Shown here piece after piece: positions 8,633 to 18,641 of a stretch of 39,354 nucleotides of DNA (positions are counted from its first letter, which is position 1; each line of letters starts with the position of its first letter). Origin of the DNA: Acidobacteriota bacterium (GTDB lineage Bacteria > Acidobacteriota > Terriglobia > Bryobacterales > Bryobacteraceae); NCBI GenBank assembly GCA_003223115.1, contig QHXW01000159.1, positions 1 to 39,354 on the forward strand. The letters are read 5' to 3'. Position numbers and translations under genes: made by a program. The notes below the pieces were generated by a model. It ran no database searches and had not been told where the DNA came from. It saw only the letters and a list, made by a program, of their open reading frames with translations.

Positions 8633-10162
8633 TTAGTGCCGGAAGTGCCGCACGCCGGTGAACACCATGGCGAGGCCCAACTGATCGGCCGCCGCAATCA
8701 CATCGCCGTCTTTGACTGACCCGCCCGGCTCAATAACTGCGGTAACACCGTGCTTTGCAGCCTCCTCCACACCGTCCGGGAAGGGGAAGAAAGCATCGGA
8801 CGCCACCACAGTTCCCTCGAGCGGTAGGACGGCCTTCATGGCGCCGATGCGCGCGGAATCTACCCGGCTCATCTGTCCGGCGCCCACTCCCACGATCTGT
8901 CCGGCGCGCGCGTAGACGATGGCGTTCGATTTGACGTGCTTCACGACTTTCCAGGCGAACTCGAGCGCGGCCCATTCTTCTTCGCTCGGAGCGCGCTTGC
9001 TTTTGACTTCCGTGTTCGTGCGATCCAAATGCTGGGTATCCGGTGTCTGCGCCAGATAGCCGCCGCTGATCGACTTGATGACCAGCGGTTCGGGGCCCGG
9101 AGCCACACGCATGAGCCGCAGATTTTTCTTGGACTGCAGCGCGGTCAGCGCTTCGGGCGAATAATCCGGCGCGGCGATGGCCTCCACAAACAACTTGGCA
9201 ACCTCCTGCGCCGTTTCAGCATCCACCGTGCGGTTGAACCCGATGACGCCTCCGAAGGCCGAGAGCGGATCGCACTCGAGCGCCTTGCGATAGCTGGCTA
9301 CCAGCGTTTCCTGTTCGGAGCAGCCGGCCGGATTGGTGTGTTTGATGATGGCAGCCGCGGGCCGCGTGAATTCGTTGACTAACTGCCAGGCGGCGTCGAG
9401 GTCCACCAGATTGTTGTAGGAGAGCTCCTTGCCATGAAGTTGTTCCGCGCCGGCGATACCTGCGCAGTGCGTGCTGTATAACGCGGCCTGCTGGTGCGGG
9501 TTTTCGCCATAGCGCAGATCCATACGTTTATCGGCGCTGATGCTCAGGCGCGCGGCCAGCGGCCCGTCGCCATCCACTTGAGCCAGGCGCACGCTGATCG
9601 CGCCATCGTAATCGGCTGTTGTGCGAAAGGCCTTCTGGGCCAGGCGCCAGTGCGTTTCGCGGGTTAGACAACCGCCGTTTTCGCGCATTTCGTCGGAGAT
9701 GGCTCGATAGTCATCGGGCGACGTGACCACGGCTACGTCCTGGAAATTCTTGGCTGCTGAACGGATCATGGTGGGCCCGCCGATGTCGATGTTCTCGATC
9801 AGCTCGTCCAGCGTGGCCCCGGCTTTGGCCGCGATCTTTTCGAACTGATACAGGTTCACCACCACCATGTCGATGGGCTCGATACCGTGCTCGGCCAACG
9901 CTTTTTGATGTTCCTGGTTGCCGCGCACCGCCAGGATCGCGCCCGTCACCTTCGGGTGCATGGTCTTCACGCGTCCGTCCAGCATTTCCGGAAAACCGGT
10001 GACTTCGGAAACGTCGCGCACCGCAATTCCGCTGTCCCGCAGTAGCTTCGCCGTACCGCCCGTCGAAATCAGCTCGACTCGCAACTCCAAGAGTCGGCGC
10101 CCGAAATCGAGGATTCCTGTCTTATCCGTCACACTGAGGAGCGCACGCTGAATTCGAGGCAT
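8633..10162 (-). CDS. purH: Bifunctional AICAR transformylase / IMP cyclohydrolase PurH
   Basis: 509 residues from the ATG at 10162; a TTG directly before it is also in frame. PurH makes the last two steps of de novo IMP synthesis using 10-formyl-THF. The N-terminal MGS-like cyclohydrolase domain (about 1-190) shows [18 protein letters not shown] and [10 protein letters not shown]. The C-terminal AICARFT domain shows LRYGENPHQ, the catalytic Lys-His pair in IIKHTNPAG, and [16 protein letters not shown]. Most relatives read NPCG where this has NPAG, a minor change. No Shine-Dalgarno site is visible before the start; the REP-like element at 10173-10244 lies directly upstream, between it and the reductase gene on the same strand. 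Cytoplasmic. Confidence 0.96.
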   Translation of the reverse strand: MPRIQRALLSVTDKTGILDFGRRLLELRVELISTGGTAKLLRDSGIAVRDVSEVTGFPEMLDGRVKTMHPKVTGAILAVRGNQEHQKALAEHGIEPIDMVVVNLYQFEKIAAKAGATLDELIENIDIGGPTMIRSAAKNFQDVAVVTSPDDYRAISDEMRENGGCLTRETHWRLAQKAFRTTADYDGAISVRLAQVDGDGPLAARLSISADKRMDLRYGENPHQQAALYSTHCAGIAGAEQLHGKELSYNNLVDLDAAWQLVNEFTRPAAAIIKHTNPAGCSEQETLVASYRKALECDPLSAFGGVIGFNRTVDAETAQEVAKLFVEAIAAPDYSPEALTALQSKKNLRLMRVAPGPEPLVIKSISGGYLAQTPDTQHLDRTNTEVKSKRAPSEEEWAALEFAWKVVKHVKSNAIVYARAGQIVGVGAGQMSRVDSARIGAMKAVLPLEGTVVASDAFFPFPDGVEEAAKHGVTAVIEPGGSVKDGDVIAAADQLGLAMVFTGVRHFRH

Positions 10163-10172
10163 CAATTGTAGG

Positions 10173-10244
10173 GTAGGACAGACGTCTGCTTCTGTCTATT
10201 CAGAGGGAATTGAAAAATGGTCAGGCGGAAGATGCCTGTCCTAC
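10173..10244. repeat. REP-like inverted pair
   Basis: Two inverted copies of a unit beginning GTAGGACAG lie at 10173-10181 and, reversed, at 10236-10244. The similarity runs inward for about 25 bases with mismatches (left ...ACGTCTGCTTCTGTC, right reversed ...GCATCTTCCGCCTGAC). The element fills the whole gap between the reductase stop and purH. It could fold into a transcript hairpin, and similar GTAGGACAG units would be expected elsewhere in the genome if it is a dispersed REP. Confidence 0.6.
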
Positions 10245-10248
10245 TTGG

Positions 10249-12042
10249 TTACGCTGCGCACTCGCCGCGGCCCAGTTTCAATGAGAACTGCGTATCGTCG
10301 CCCCAATCGATGTACATTTCCGGGGCAATTTCGGCGGGCTTGGCGAGGTCATTGGTAGTCTCGCGGAAAAACTCCACCTTGTAGCGCATGACGTAATCGC
10401 GGAAGCTCTCACTGGGCAAGCGGTTCGAGATGTAGTGATCCAGCACGCGTTTCACAGCGAGTGGCGCCGTGCGCGCCGGGATGCTCTGCACCGCCAGGCC
10501 AAACCGTGCCATGCCCTGGCCGTCGAAGCCGCCTCCGAGCAGCATCTGGTAGTACGGGATCTCTTTGCCGTCCACTTTGCGCGCATTGCCGTAGAATCCG
10601 AAATCGGCAATCCAGTGCTGGCCACAGGAATTCGGGCAGCCGCTGATCTTGATCGAGAGCTTGCGGACTTCGGGGTCGTCATAGTGCCGCACGACATCCT
10701 GCAGCGCTGCGCCGAGATTCATGGATTTGGTCAGGCCCAGGTTGCACGAATAGGCGCCCGGGCAAGTGGTGACGTCCTCGATCTCCTGCGCGCCCGAGCC
10801 GTTCAATTCCAGCTCGCCCAGAGCGGCGTAGACGCGCTGCAGGTTGGCAAGGGGAACGAAGGCCATAAGCAAATTCTGGTCAATCATGACGCGGATGAGC
10901 CCGTCGCCGGCGCCCGAAGCAATTCGGGCCATGCCACGCATCTGGTCGCCCGTCAAATTTCCCTGATCCACCCGCACCGTCACCGAGGCGTAGCCCGCCT
11001 GGCGTTGCTGCCGTACGTTGGTCTGATACCAGCGGTCGTATTCGGCATCACCGCTGCCATTTTTATTGACCACGGGCAATAGAGCACCTTGGCCTAGCGG
11101 CTGCGGATTGGATTCAAATGCTCCAAACCCTTCCGGAACCTGTTCCGGTGTGGCGATGCCGCCGTTTTCGAGAATGTCCGCGTATTCTTTTTCTATCTGC
11201 TCGCGCACCCAGTCCCAACCGCGCTCCCGCAGCACGAACTTCAGTCGCGCTTTGTTCTTGTTCTTGCGGTTCCCGTATTTGCTGAAAGTGCGGATCACCG
11301 CTTCGCAACGGCTCACCAGGTTCTCTACGGGAACGAACTCGTCGAGCAACTGAGCTTCGGAGGGCAATGGACCGAGGCCACCTCCAACTACCATGCGGAA
11401 GCCGCGCTTCTCGCCCCCATTCTCTTTGCGCACTACCGCCTGCAGGCCGATGTCATTGATGGCTCCCGCGACGCAGCCGTGCTTGCAGCCATCGAAAGCG
11501 ATTTTGAACTTGCGGGGCAGATTGTCGGTCAACTGCTTGCGGAGAAATGCATACGCCACCTTCTGGGCATAGGGCCGGACGTCGAAAACTTCCTCCTGCG
11601 TCAGACCGGCCAGCGGGCAGGCGGTCACGTTGCGCACCGTGTTGAAGCAGGCTTCGCGCGTGGTGAGACCGAAGTCAGCCAGACGGTGCATCAGATCCGG
11701 CACGCGGCGTAGCGGCACAAAATGAAACTGAATGTTCTGGCGCGTGGTGAGATGACCTCGCCCGCTGCCGAACTCATCCGCGACCGCACCCATTTGTTCG
11801 AGTTGCCGAGACGTCAGCATGCCGCCCGGAATCTTCGTGCGGACCATCTGCACACCGGCTTGACGCTGGCCGTAGATGCCGAAGCGCAAACGGAAAGAGC
11901 GAAACTCGTCTTCGGTGATGTTTCCTGCAAGGAGTTCCTCGGCTCGCGTGCGAAACCGTTCGATTTCCTCGCGTACCGTTTTCTCGTGCTGGCGTTCGAA
12001 TTGTTCGCGAACCGTCAGGATTTCTTCGGCTGTGGCTGACAT
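10249..12042 (-). CDS. Siroheme [4Fe-4S] nitrite/sulfite reductase
   Basis: 597 residues with the pseudo-twofold fold of ferredoxin-type sulfite/nitrite reductases: two ferredoxin-like half-domains, the first around FGIYGQRQAG...MVRTKIPGG and GRGHLTTRQNIQFHF. The cofactor cysteines are present as CPGAYSC (Cys427, Cys433) and CPNSC (Cys469, Cys473), binding the [4Fe-4S] cluster bridged to siroheme. It reduces sulfite to sulfide or nitrite to ammonia with six electrons; motif reading cannot decide which. No sulfate-assimilation or nitrate genes adjoin it. An AAGGAG site precedes the ATG by about 13 bases, and GATAAT upstream could be a -10. Cytoplasmic. Confidence 0.88.
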   Translation of the reverse strand: MSATAEEILTVREQFERQHEKTVREEIERFRTRAEELLAGNITEDEFRSFRLRFGIYGQRQAGVQMVRTKIPGGMLTSRQLEQMGAVADEFGSGRGHLTTRQNIQFHFVPLRRVPDLMHRLADFGLTTREACFNTVRNVTACPLAGLTQEEVFDVRPYAQKVAYAFLRKQLTDNLPRKFKIAFDGCKHGCVAGAINDIGLQAVVRKENGGEKRGFRMVVGGGLGPLPSEAQLLDEFVPVENLVSRCEAVIRTFSKYGNRKNKNKARLKFVLRERGWDWVREQIEKEYADILENGGIATPEQVPEGFGAFESNPQPLGQGALLPVVNKNGSGDAEYDRWYQTNVRQQRQAGYASVTVRVDQGNLTGDQMRGMARIASGAGDGLIRVMIDQNLLMAFVPLANLQRVYAALGELELNGSGAQEIEDVTTCPGAYSCNLGLTKSMNLGAALQDVVRHYDDPEVRKLSIKISGCPNSCGQHWIADFGFYGNARKVDGKEIPYYQMLLGGGFDGQGMARFGLAVQSIPARTAPLAVKRVLDHYISNRLPSESFRDYVMRYKVEFFRETTNDLAKPAEIAPEMYIDWGDDTQFSLKLGRGECAA

Positions 12043-12143
12043 CGCCGACGCAATCTCCTTATTTCCTATAGAGATTATCTGAATGGCTCACGGGATGCAA
12101 GGGGGCTCTGGGGCTACAGGCTAAACTACTGATTTTAAAAGGC

Positions 12144-15100
12144 CTATTTTTGCTGGCTGAGCCGCCGGAAATATTCGGCTACTGCGTCCACGTAGCCCGG
12201 CGGGACCGTTTGGGACGCGCCGCTGCGCACGCTACCTGGGTCTTTGCTTTCGATCGTACGGCGCAGTTGAAGCTCCACCTGCTCGATTCCACCGATCAGC
12301 CGGGTGATCATTTCATCCAAACGTGCCGGAGTGATACCTCCGCGCCGCGCTTCGAACTCCCGCATTTCTCCCATCAGGTCGCGGATGTTACGCGACATTT
12401 CCCGATTTCCGCGCAGCATCTGCTCGAGGCGTGAGAGATCGCGGAGGCCGTCACGCACAGCCCTCCCGGCCATCTCGGAATCGACGCCAGAAATCGCGCC
12501 GGTACCAGGGCTGAAGCGCGAACCATGCGCCATTTGCGCGCTGCCCTGCTGCTGCCCGTGCGGAGCGCTACCTTGTGCTCCACCCGATTCCGGGGACCCA
12601 CTCGCGGATTCGGATTGTTGGCCCGATTGGCCAGCCGGGTTCGAACCATTCCCAGGCTGCTGAGATTGACCGTCGCGCTCGTCTTGCTGCTGGCCGCCCG
12701 GCTTCCCGTGTTCGCCGGGTTGCCCCTGTTGCCCCGGCTTCTGACCCGCCGAGTTTCTCATCTGCTCCAAACGGCGGCGCAGTTGTTCGGTCTGAGCCAA
12801 GGCAGCTTCCAGGTTCGAATCACCGCTTTGCCCGTTGTGGAACGCCTGCTGCGCTTCGCGTACGCGATCGCGTAACTTGTTGAGTCCTTCGGTCACGGGC
12901 GCCTGGCGCGTCATTGCATACGGACCCATGCCTCGCCTCATCACTTCCAGACTCCACCCCATTTTGAGGCGCAGCTCCTGCGACTGCATCTCGCCCAAAG
13001 CATCGCGCAGCTTGCCGGCTGCCGATTGCTGATTGCCCGCCAGATCGCGCACAGCTTTCTGCATTTCCTGTTCGAGCTTGTTGAGATCATCGAGCAACTT
13101 TTTCTGCTCGGCCATCAACTGCTGGGTGTCTTTCGGCCCACCCTGGCGTAATTGACCGGCAGGGTCGTTGGGATTACCCGCTCCGAATACCCGCCGCATG
13201 TGGTTGGTGAGGTTCTGCTGCGCTTCGGCCATTTGCTGCGAGTTCCGCTGCAGCGACTCGAGTTCCGCACCGGCCTCCTGCTTACGGGCGCCGGAGAGCG
13301 AATCGTGAGCTTCACGCAGCCGTTCGGCGGCGCGCCGCGCTTCGGCTTCACTATGCGGCGAACCTGCGCCCAGTGGGGACCCTGCGTTCTGCATGTCGCG
13401 AAGGGCCCGTGCGAGCTGTTCTAGGGAGCGATCGAGTGCTGAGGAGCCGCTGCTACCGCCCTGCGACGACTGTTGCCCCTGCTGCCCCTGCTGCCCGCCC
13501 TGCGACGACTGCTGCCCCTGCTGCCCTGATTGGCCGCGTTCGCCCTGCTGGCCTTGCGGCGCCTGCGCTTGCTGATTTCGCGACAACTGTTCCATTTTGC
13601 GCCGCAACTCTTCGGCCTCACGCCGCAGCATCTCCTGCTGCCAGCGCTGTTGGTAGGCTTGCTGGCTGTTGCGCTGCTGCTCGGCAAGCTCCTGCTGCCT
13701 GCGCGCCAGTTCCTCGAGCTTCTGAAGCGCTTCCTCGATCTCTTTCTGCCGTTGTTCCTTCGAGACGTTTTGCCGGCCGGTCTCGTACTGGTTTTTCTCG
13801 CGGTCCAGCTCCAGGTCAATCAAGCCCTGAATATCGCGCGAGCCTCCACCGCCCCCGCCCTGGTTGCCGAAAGCCACTTGGATTTGTCGAAACGTGGCTT
13901 CAGCCCGCTCCAGGTGTTGCAGTGCCTTCTGCTCAGGCGGTAATGCCGCCTGCCATGCTCGCGCGCCCAGCTTTTGCGCGGCCTCATCCAGCGCTTGAAC
14001 GGCCTGGCCCATTTCTTCGACGAATTTTTGGAAGGTGGCGTGTGCGGCCGCCAGCTCGCGTCTTTGCATACGTTGTGCCAACGACTTGGCCTGATCACGC
14101 AGCTTGCCTTCCGCAAAGGCCAGCAGCTTGGCGTTTTCGGCCTCGGCGCCTTTGTCTTTTGAGCCGCTCTTGAGTTGGTTCCAGGTGGCCGCGATGATCT
14201 CTTTCTGCCGCTCTGAGGTGGGGTTATCTCCATCGGCGCCTCCCGCGCCACCCGCCTGCTGCGACTGTGAAAATTCGCGCTCGAACGGCTGCACCTCGAT
14301 GAAAAAAATGTCCGTCTTGGCCGCCGCCAGCCCGTTGCGCGCTGTGCCGTAAAAGCTCACGATGTCACCGGGAACCAGCTTGTAGTCCTCTAGGTACAGA
14401 GTCGTGGCCGCATGCGCATTTTTCCCGGCTGCCCCGCCCAGAGACACGGTTTTCTCTGTGCCGCCGTTTACGGAATAATGTAGATCGATACCGCGCAGCC
14501 CGAAATCGTCCTGGGCCTCAACGTCGATGGTGACCTCTTCGATGGGATTCACCTTAGCGTCGTGCCCCGGCCGGCGAATATGCACCGCCGGTGGAACGGC
14601 TTTCTGCGCTTCGATGAAATAATCGTTGCTCAGGCGGACCATTTCGCCGCGCTCCGCCACGGCTACATGATAAAGCCCGTCTTTCTGAATCGGGACGCGC
14701 GCTGAGCTGTCTCGCAGCTCGATCTTTGTGCCGTCATCCAGCACCAGGGCTCCGTGGTCGAGCGGTCTATCGGTCTCGACGCGCACGTCGGCTTCGGTGC
14801 CTTCCACGGCGCGCAGATCGCCGCCCGGGTCCTCCACTTTGTCTTTAAGGCTGGTCCACGCCGGGTAATGATACGTCACTCGAACGTGCTTTACTTCGGG
14901 GAGATCCATCACCTCGATGCGATACTGCTTCGAGCGAACGCCGCCCGCCTCGACGTAATAGCTCAGAGATTCCGGCACGCCCGCAAACAGAAATTCGAAA
15001 ATTGGACCCTCTGGCTGGGGTCGCATGGGCGCCTCTTCCCACTTCGATGAGCTGTCGAACTTCGCCAGCATACGAACGCGTTCGGTCTGAAATCCCATCA

Positions 15101-15719
15101 GGCGCGCAGTCACAACCTGGTCGGACTTGCGGCGGATGGTAGCATTGCCCGGCTGCAATTGAATTGCATAGAACGGCCGCAGTTCGTTATTTGGAATCGC
15201 GCCCCAAAGCAACGAAGTGCCATACCCCAGAAACCCCGATCCCGAGCTTCCCAGCCAGGCCAGCGCAATCAGGCAGGCTGCCGCCGCCGAACTGTAGCTC
15301 AACAGGCGATTCTTGCTGGCGATTTGATCCGGTGCGGCTTCGCGGGCGATCTCGAGCGTATCCGCCGCGAGCAGTTCCATGAACGCATTACTTTCACCGG
15401 CCTTTTCGGCGAAGGTGACCAGACGTTGCTCGAAGCGCGGGCACCTCTGCTCGATCTCATGCGCGGCTTTGCGCCGGTTCAAACGAAGAAGCGGGAGAGC
15501 TAATCCGGCGGAAAGCGCGACCACTAGACCGAAAAACAAGAGCAGCCGCCCCCAGAGAATGCCGGCTGGAGAGAAACCCAGGTAATTAGCGATCAGTACG
15601 CCGGCGACGGTGCAACAGAGAGCTGCCGCCGCGGTAATTGCAGCCCCGCGAGTCAGCGCCAGCGCCCGCAAACGCCGCTCCATGCCTTCCAGGTATTCAC
15701 TCAGCCTGTTGAAGTTCAT
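12144..15719 (-). CDS. Giant DUF4175-type membrane protein, coiled-coil and Gln/Gly-rich
   Basis: 1191 residues. Two membrane helices at about 22-48 and 54-76, and a third near 140-160, are followed by a large periplasmic beta-rich part (about 165-500). A long Glu/Gln/Arg-rich coiled coil then runs from about 540 to 1000, broken by Gln-Gly-Ser low-complexity tracts near 720-765 and 985-1065. The end (about 1080-1191) is again helical. The layout matches DUF4175 proteins that sit next to MoxR/vWA/DUF58 genes in Acidobacteriota and other phyla; function is unknown. Its ATG overlaps the stop of the BatA-like gene (ATGA, 15716-15719), so the two are translationally coupled and it is the last gene of the locus. 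Confidence 0.85.
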   Translation of the reverse strand: MNFNRLSEYLEGMERRLRALALTRGAAITAAAALCCTVAGVLIANYLGFSPAGILWGRLLLFFGLVVALSAGLALPLLRLNRRKAAHEIEQRCPRFEQRLVTFAEKAGESNAFMELLAADTLEIAREAAPDQIASKNRLLSYSSAAAACLIALAWLGSSGSGFLGYGTSLLWGAIPNNELRPFYAIQLQPGNATIRRKSDQVVTARLMGFQTERVRMLAKFDSSSKWEEAPMRPQPEGPIFEFLFAGVPESLSYYVEAGGVRSKQYRIEVMDLPEVKHVRVTYHYPAWTSLKDKVEDPGGDLRAVEGTEADVRVETDRPLDHGALVLDDGTKIELRDSSARVPIQKDGLYHVAVAERGEMVRLSNDYFIEAQKAVPPAVHIRRPGHDAKVNPIEEVTIDVEAQDDFGLRGIDLHYSVNGGTEKTVSLGGAAGKNAHAATTLYLEDYKLVPGDIVSFYGTARNGLAAAKTDIFFIEVQPFEREFSQSQQAGGAGGADGDNPTSERQKEIIAATWNQLKSGSKDKGAEAENAKLLAFAEGKLRDQAKSLAQRMQRRELAAAHATFQKFVEEMGQAVQALDEAAQKLGARAWQAALPPEQKALQHLERAEATFRQIQVAFGNQGGGGGGSRDIQGLIDLELDREKNQYETGRQNVSKEQRQKEIEEALQKLEELARRQQELAEQQRNSQQAYQQRWQQEMLRREAEELRRKMEQLSRNQQAQAPQGQQGERGQSGQQGQQSSQGGQQGQQGQQSSQGGSSGSSALDRSLEQLARALRDMQNAGSPLGAGSPHSEAEARRAAERLREAHDSLSGARKQEAGAELESLQRNSQQMAEAQQNLTNHMRRVFGAGNPNDPAGQLRQGGPKDTQQLMAEQKKLLDDLNKLEQEMQKAVRDLAGNQQSAAGKLRDALGEMQSQELRLKMGWSLEVMRRGMGPYAMTRQAPVTEGLNKLRDRVREAQQAFHNGQSGDSNLEAALAQTEQLRRRLEQMRNSAGQKPGQQGQPGEHGKPGGQQQDERDGQSQQPGNGSNPAGQSGQQSESASGSPESGGAQGSAPHGQQQGSAQMAHGSRFSPGTGAISGVDSEMAGRAVRDGLRDLSRLEQMLRGNREMSRNIRDLMGEMREFEARRGGITPARLDEMITRLIGGIEQVELQLRRTIESKDPGSVRSGASQTVPPGYVDAVAEYFRRLSQQK
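13459..13530. repeat. 39-bp in-frame tandem repeat in the DUF4175 gene
   Basis: CTGCGACGAC recurs at 13461 and 13500, giving a 39-base period with the following CTGCTGCCC triplet runs. In the protein each unit is 13 residues of Gln, Gly and Ser (GQQGQQ and QSSQGG). The period is a multiple of three, so copy number can change without breaking the frame. Confidence 0.8.
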
Positions 15720-17719
15720 GCGGCCTCTTTATCCACCGCCAGGTGCCAGTTTCCAATGAGCGATTCGGCAATGGCGGCAACCAGTACCAGCAACATCACA
15801 TACCACCAGAAGTCCAGAGGCTTTCGCTCCGATACGCCCGTGCCCGCTGCGGCGGCTGAACCCTGACCAGTATTCTGCCACAGCGCCAGGGTTTCCGGTG
15901 AAACGACACTGAAATCCGACTCGCGGCGATCCGGATTCACGGCCACCAGCTCGTTATGGTGGTTCGCGCGATGCACCTCGTAGAATCCCTGTTCGCTGAG
16001 CTGTATGTTTTGTGCGCGCGTCGATTCGGCCAACGTCAATGCGCGGGCACCTCGCGGATCGAGCACATCGATGGCCGCCCCCGGTTCGCGTGCCGTATGC
16101 AGTTCAAGATAGGAGCCGACCGCGAAGTTTGCAGGCCGATCATCCAGGTGCCCGAGATCATGAGCCGTCTCTTCGACGAATGGCACGAAACCGGGATGCA
16201 AGGGGAAATCATTCGAGATGTTGTCAAAACTGGAAGTGAATACCAGAACTCTGCCTTCGCCGACATGAGTTTCGATGAGCAGCGGGCTGTTGTCCGACGC
16301 CTTGGCCAACACGCGGGAGTTGCCCGGCTCAACTGCGGCGGTCTGGTAAAACTTCACGTCATCCCAACTGGTTGTGCGCCGGGTTGCCGGATGGGAAGAA
16401 TCGAGCCAGATGACCGTCTCAAATCGGTTACCCTCCCGGCCGGCGTAGCGGGTCCCCCGGATGGCCGCACCGGTCACTGGCACGCGCCTCCCAGCGGCCG
16501 AATCAGGTCCCAATGCGATCAGCAGCGAGCCGCCCGCGCGCACATAGCTAACGAGACTTTGCTCGAGGCCCGGTGGAATGGTGACATCGGAAAGCACCAC
16601 GAACGCATGGCTCCGGAGCGTCGAATCAGCCGCCTGTTGCGGAGTGGCCACGTCCAAAGTGAATGCGGCCTCGCGCGACGACTCGAGCGCCGTGCGGTAG
16701 TAGAGCAGCCCACGGGTATCTCTCGCGTCATGCACGAACAGGATGGACCGCGGGTCAGAGCGCTCCACCGAGAAGAAGAAATGATCGTCGGCCGGGAACG
16801 CGTCGCCCGAATCGATGCGAACCTCGCCGCGATTCAACCCATAAGGCGTATCGAGCCCTAGAAACTCCACGGAGGCGCGTTCGCCGGCAGGCATTTCCAC
16901 GGATTTCGAAGACTGTTCGCGCCCGTTCAGCATCAGCGCAACACGCCGTCGCGCGGCTGGGCCCCCGTAGCTCGAGACAGTCACTTGAATGCGCACCTTC
17001 TTTGGATCATAGACGCGCCGCGGAGCAAGCACATTCTCGACGGCGAAATTGGGGATCGGTTGGCTGGCAATCTGATGGGGAACCAGCTTTACCCGCTCGC
17101 CCAATCGCAAATCCGCGAAGCTCGAAGGCAGAGATGTTTTTTGCATGTCCGAGAACAAGTGCGCTTCAACCGGCATGCGAGCCGATTGCGCAAGCGACCG
17201 CAAGGCGCGCGCCAGTTCCGCGAAAGAGCTGCGATCGTCTGACTCCCGTATGGAATGAATGGCCGCGCGCAGCGTTTCCGAGTCGCTCGTCGGATCACCC
17301 ATCAGTTGGACATGCGAGCCGAACGACAAGACCTCGCCACGGTCTTCGGCGCGCAAGCTGGACAGCGCCTGTTCAGCGTCAGCCTTGGCCCGCGCCAGGC
17401 GATCTGCCTGCCGCATGCTGAAGGAATGGTCGATTGCAAGGACAATCAGCTTTCCTCCACCCGCCGAAGCCACCGTTGTGGAGTTCACAAACGGCCGCGC
17501 GAAGGCAAATGCCAGCAGGACCAGCAGCGACGTGCGCAACCCGAACAACAGCAGGTAACGTAAACGGCGGTGCTTGATCGCGCTGTCAGTGCGCCGCTCG
17601 AAAAACATTAGGGAACTGAAGGGCAGTGGCGCGGTTTTGTGTTGTCTGAGCAGATGCAGCCAGATGGGAAGCGCCACAGCCGCCAGTCCCGCCAGAAACC
17701 AGGGAGCCAGAAAACCCAC
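15716..17719 (-). CDS. BatA-like vWA membrane protein
   Basis: 667 residues. The N-terminus is the BatA 'aerotolerance' signature: a helix at 4-24 (PWFLAGLAAVALPIWLHLL), the HKTAPLPFSSLMFF linker and a second helix at about 55-75. A vWA domain follows with an intact MIDAS start Asp97-x-Ser99-x-Ser101 (IDHSFSM). The middle and C-terminal periplasmic region includes a GATase-like segment (about 360-420), and a final helix lies near 640-660. GTG at 17719 is chosen because GGGAGG lies 8 bases upstream and the codon immediately follows the TAG of the DUF58 gene. By family it is a client or partner of the MoxR ATPase encoded upstream. Confidence 0.88.
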   Translation of the reverse strand: MGFLAPWFLAGLAAVALPIWLHLLRQHKTAPLPFSSLMFFERRTDSAIKHRRLRYLLLFGLRTSLLVLLAFAFARPFVNSTTVASAGGGKLIVLAIDHSFSMRQADRLARAKADAEQALSSLRAEDRGEVLSFGSHVQLMGDPTSDSETLRAAIHSIRESDDRSSFAELARALRSLAQSARMPVEAHLFSDMQKTSLPSSFADLRLGERVKLVPHQIASQPIPNFAVENVLAPRRVYDPKKVRIQVTVSSYGGPAARRRVALMLNGREQSSKSVEMPAGERASVEFLGLDTPYGLNRGEVRIDSGDAFPADDHFFFSVERSDPRSILFVHDARDTRGLLYYRTALESSREAAFTLDVATPQQAADSTLRSHAFVVLSDVTIPPGLEQSLVSYVRAGGSLLIALGPDSAAGRRVPVTGAAIRGTRYAGREGNRFETVIWLDSSHPATRRTTSWDDVKFYQTAAVEPGNSRVLAKASDNSPLLIETHVGEGRVLVFTSSFDNISNDFPLHPGFVPFVEETAHDLGHLDDRPANFAVGSYLELHTAREPGAAIDVLDPRGARALTLAESTRAQNIQLSEQGFYEVHRANHHNELVAVNPDRRESDFSVVSPETLALWQNTGQGSAAAAGTGVSERKPLDFWWYVMLLVLVAAIAESLIGNWHLAVDKEAA

Positions 17720-18607
17720 CTACAACCTCCCCCGACGCACGGCCAGATACTCGCGCAAACCTTCATCCAGCGGCCTACTGGTATTCAGCAGGAAATAATC
17801 TAGGCCCGCGGCCCTCGCCTTGGCGCCCAACGCGGCGATATGTGATTCAATCTTGCGGCGATACTCGTGGCGCGCATACGCCGGCGAGACCTCCACGCTG
17901 CCTTTATTTTCCATGTCGATGAGCAGCACGGGATCGCTGAAGCTTGGCTCGATTTCGCGTGGGTCCAGAACGTGAAACAGAATAACGTCGTTGCCGCGGA
18001 AGCGGAGAGGCTCGATGGTCTTGATGATGACGTCTGGGTCTTCGTAAAAATCCGAAAGCACAGCCACCAGGCCGCGTGGCCGGACGAAATTGAGGAAATG
18101 CGCGAACGGCTTGGTGAAATCGGTGCGCGTCCCGGCTTCAGCCTTCTCGATGGCGTGCAGCAGGCGGAATAACTGCCCCTGGCGCGACGAGGGCGGAACG
18201 TAATTACGCACCTCTTCGTCGAATACGATCAACCCTGCCGCATCACGCTGTTCGCTCGCGAGATAACACAGCGAGGCCGCCACGAAACGCGCGTAATCCA
18301 GCTTGTTGACCGCGGCTGTCCCGAAATTCATGGATGCGCTGGTGTCGAGCAGCACCAGCAAACGCGTGTTGGTTTCGCCGCGATAGCGCTTCAGATAAGC
18401 GCGCTCGGTACGTGCGAAAACGTTCCAGTCGATGTGACGCAGATCGTCACCCGGCGTGTAGGCCCGATACTCTGCAAATTCCTGGCTGAAACCGTAGTCG
18501 GGCGAGCGGTGCAGGCCCGAAACGAACCCGTTGACCACGGTCTTGGCCACGAGGTCGAGACCGCTCAAGCCTGCGAGAGTGGCCGGATCAAGAAATCGCT
18601 GGAGCAT
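17720..18607 (-). CDS. DUF58 domain protein (vWA-like MoxR partner)
   Basis: 295 residues. The DUF58 core motif is plain: YTPGDDLRHIDWNVFART (about 51-68). The vWA-like fold continues with the metal-site motif DTSAS (about 88-92) and ends with VLSDFYEDP and VILFHVLDP. No signal peptide or membrane helix, so it is cytoplasmic or membrane-associated. DUF58 genes almost always travel with moxR and are thought to be assembled or remodelled by it. The gene abuts the next one without a gap (TAG then GTG). It is separated from moxR by the palindromic element at 18642-18746, the only large gap in the locus. The start at 18607 has only a weak AAGGG upstream. Confidence 0.92.
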   Translation of the reverse strand: MLQRFLDPATLAGLSGLDLVAKTVVNGFVSGLHRSPDYGFSQEFAEYRAYTPGDDLRHIDWNVFARTERAYLKRYRGETNTRLLVLLDTSASMNFGTAAVNKLDYARFVAASLCYLASEQRDAAGLIVFDEEVRNYVPPSSRQGQLFRLLHAIEKAEAGTRTDFTKPFAHFLNFVRPRGLVAVLSDFYEDPDVIIKTIEPLRFRGNDVILFHVLDPREIEPSFSDPVLLIDMENKGSVEVSPAYARHEYRRKIESHIAALGAKARAAGLDYFLLNTSRPLDEGLREYLAVRRGRL

Positions 18608-18641
18608 GTTCGAGACCCTTTTTAACGCCGAGACTTTTATT

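Noticed and set aside
13441-13560. CRISPR-like array from the CTGCTGCCC repeats
   Set aside because: The repeats are continuous, codon-phased and encode Gln/Gly in a long gene; there are no unique spacers.
13373-14173. Long open frame on the plus strand opposite the DUF4175 gene
   Set aside because: Ala/Pro/Arg-rich shadow of the Gln/Gly-rich coding sequence on the other strand, with no ribosome site or recognisable domain.
15956-16861. 301-codon plus-strand frame opposite the BatA-like gene
   Set aside because: The opposite strand encodes a clear vWA protein with a MIDAS motif; the plus frame is an antisense shadow of GC-rich codons.
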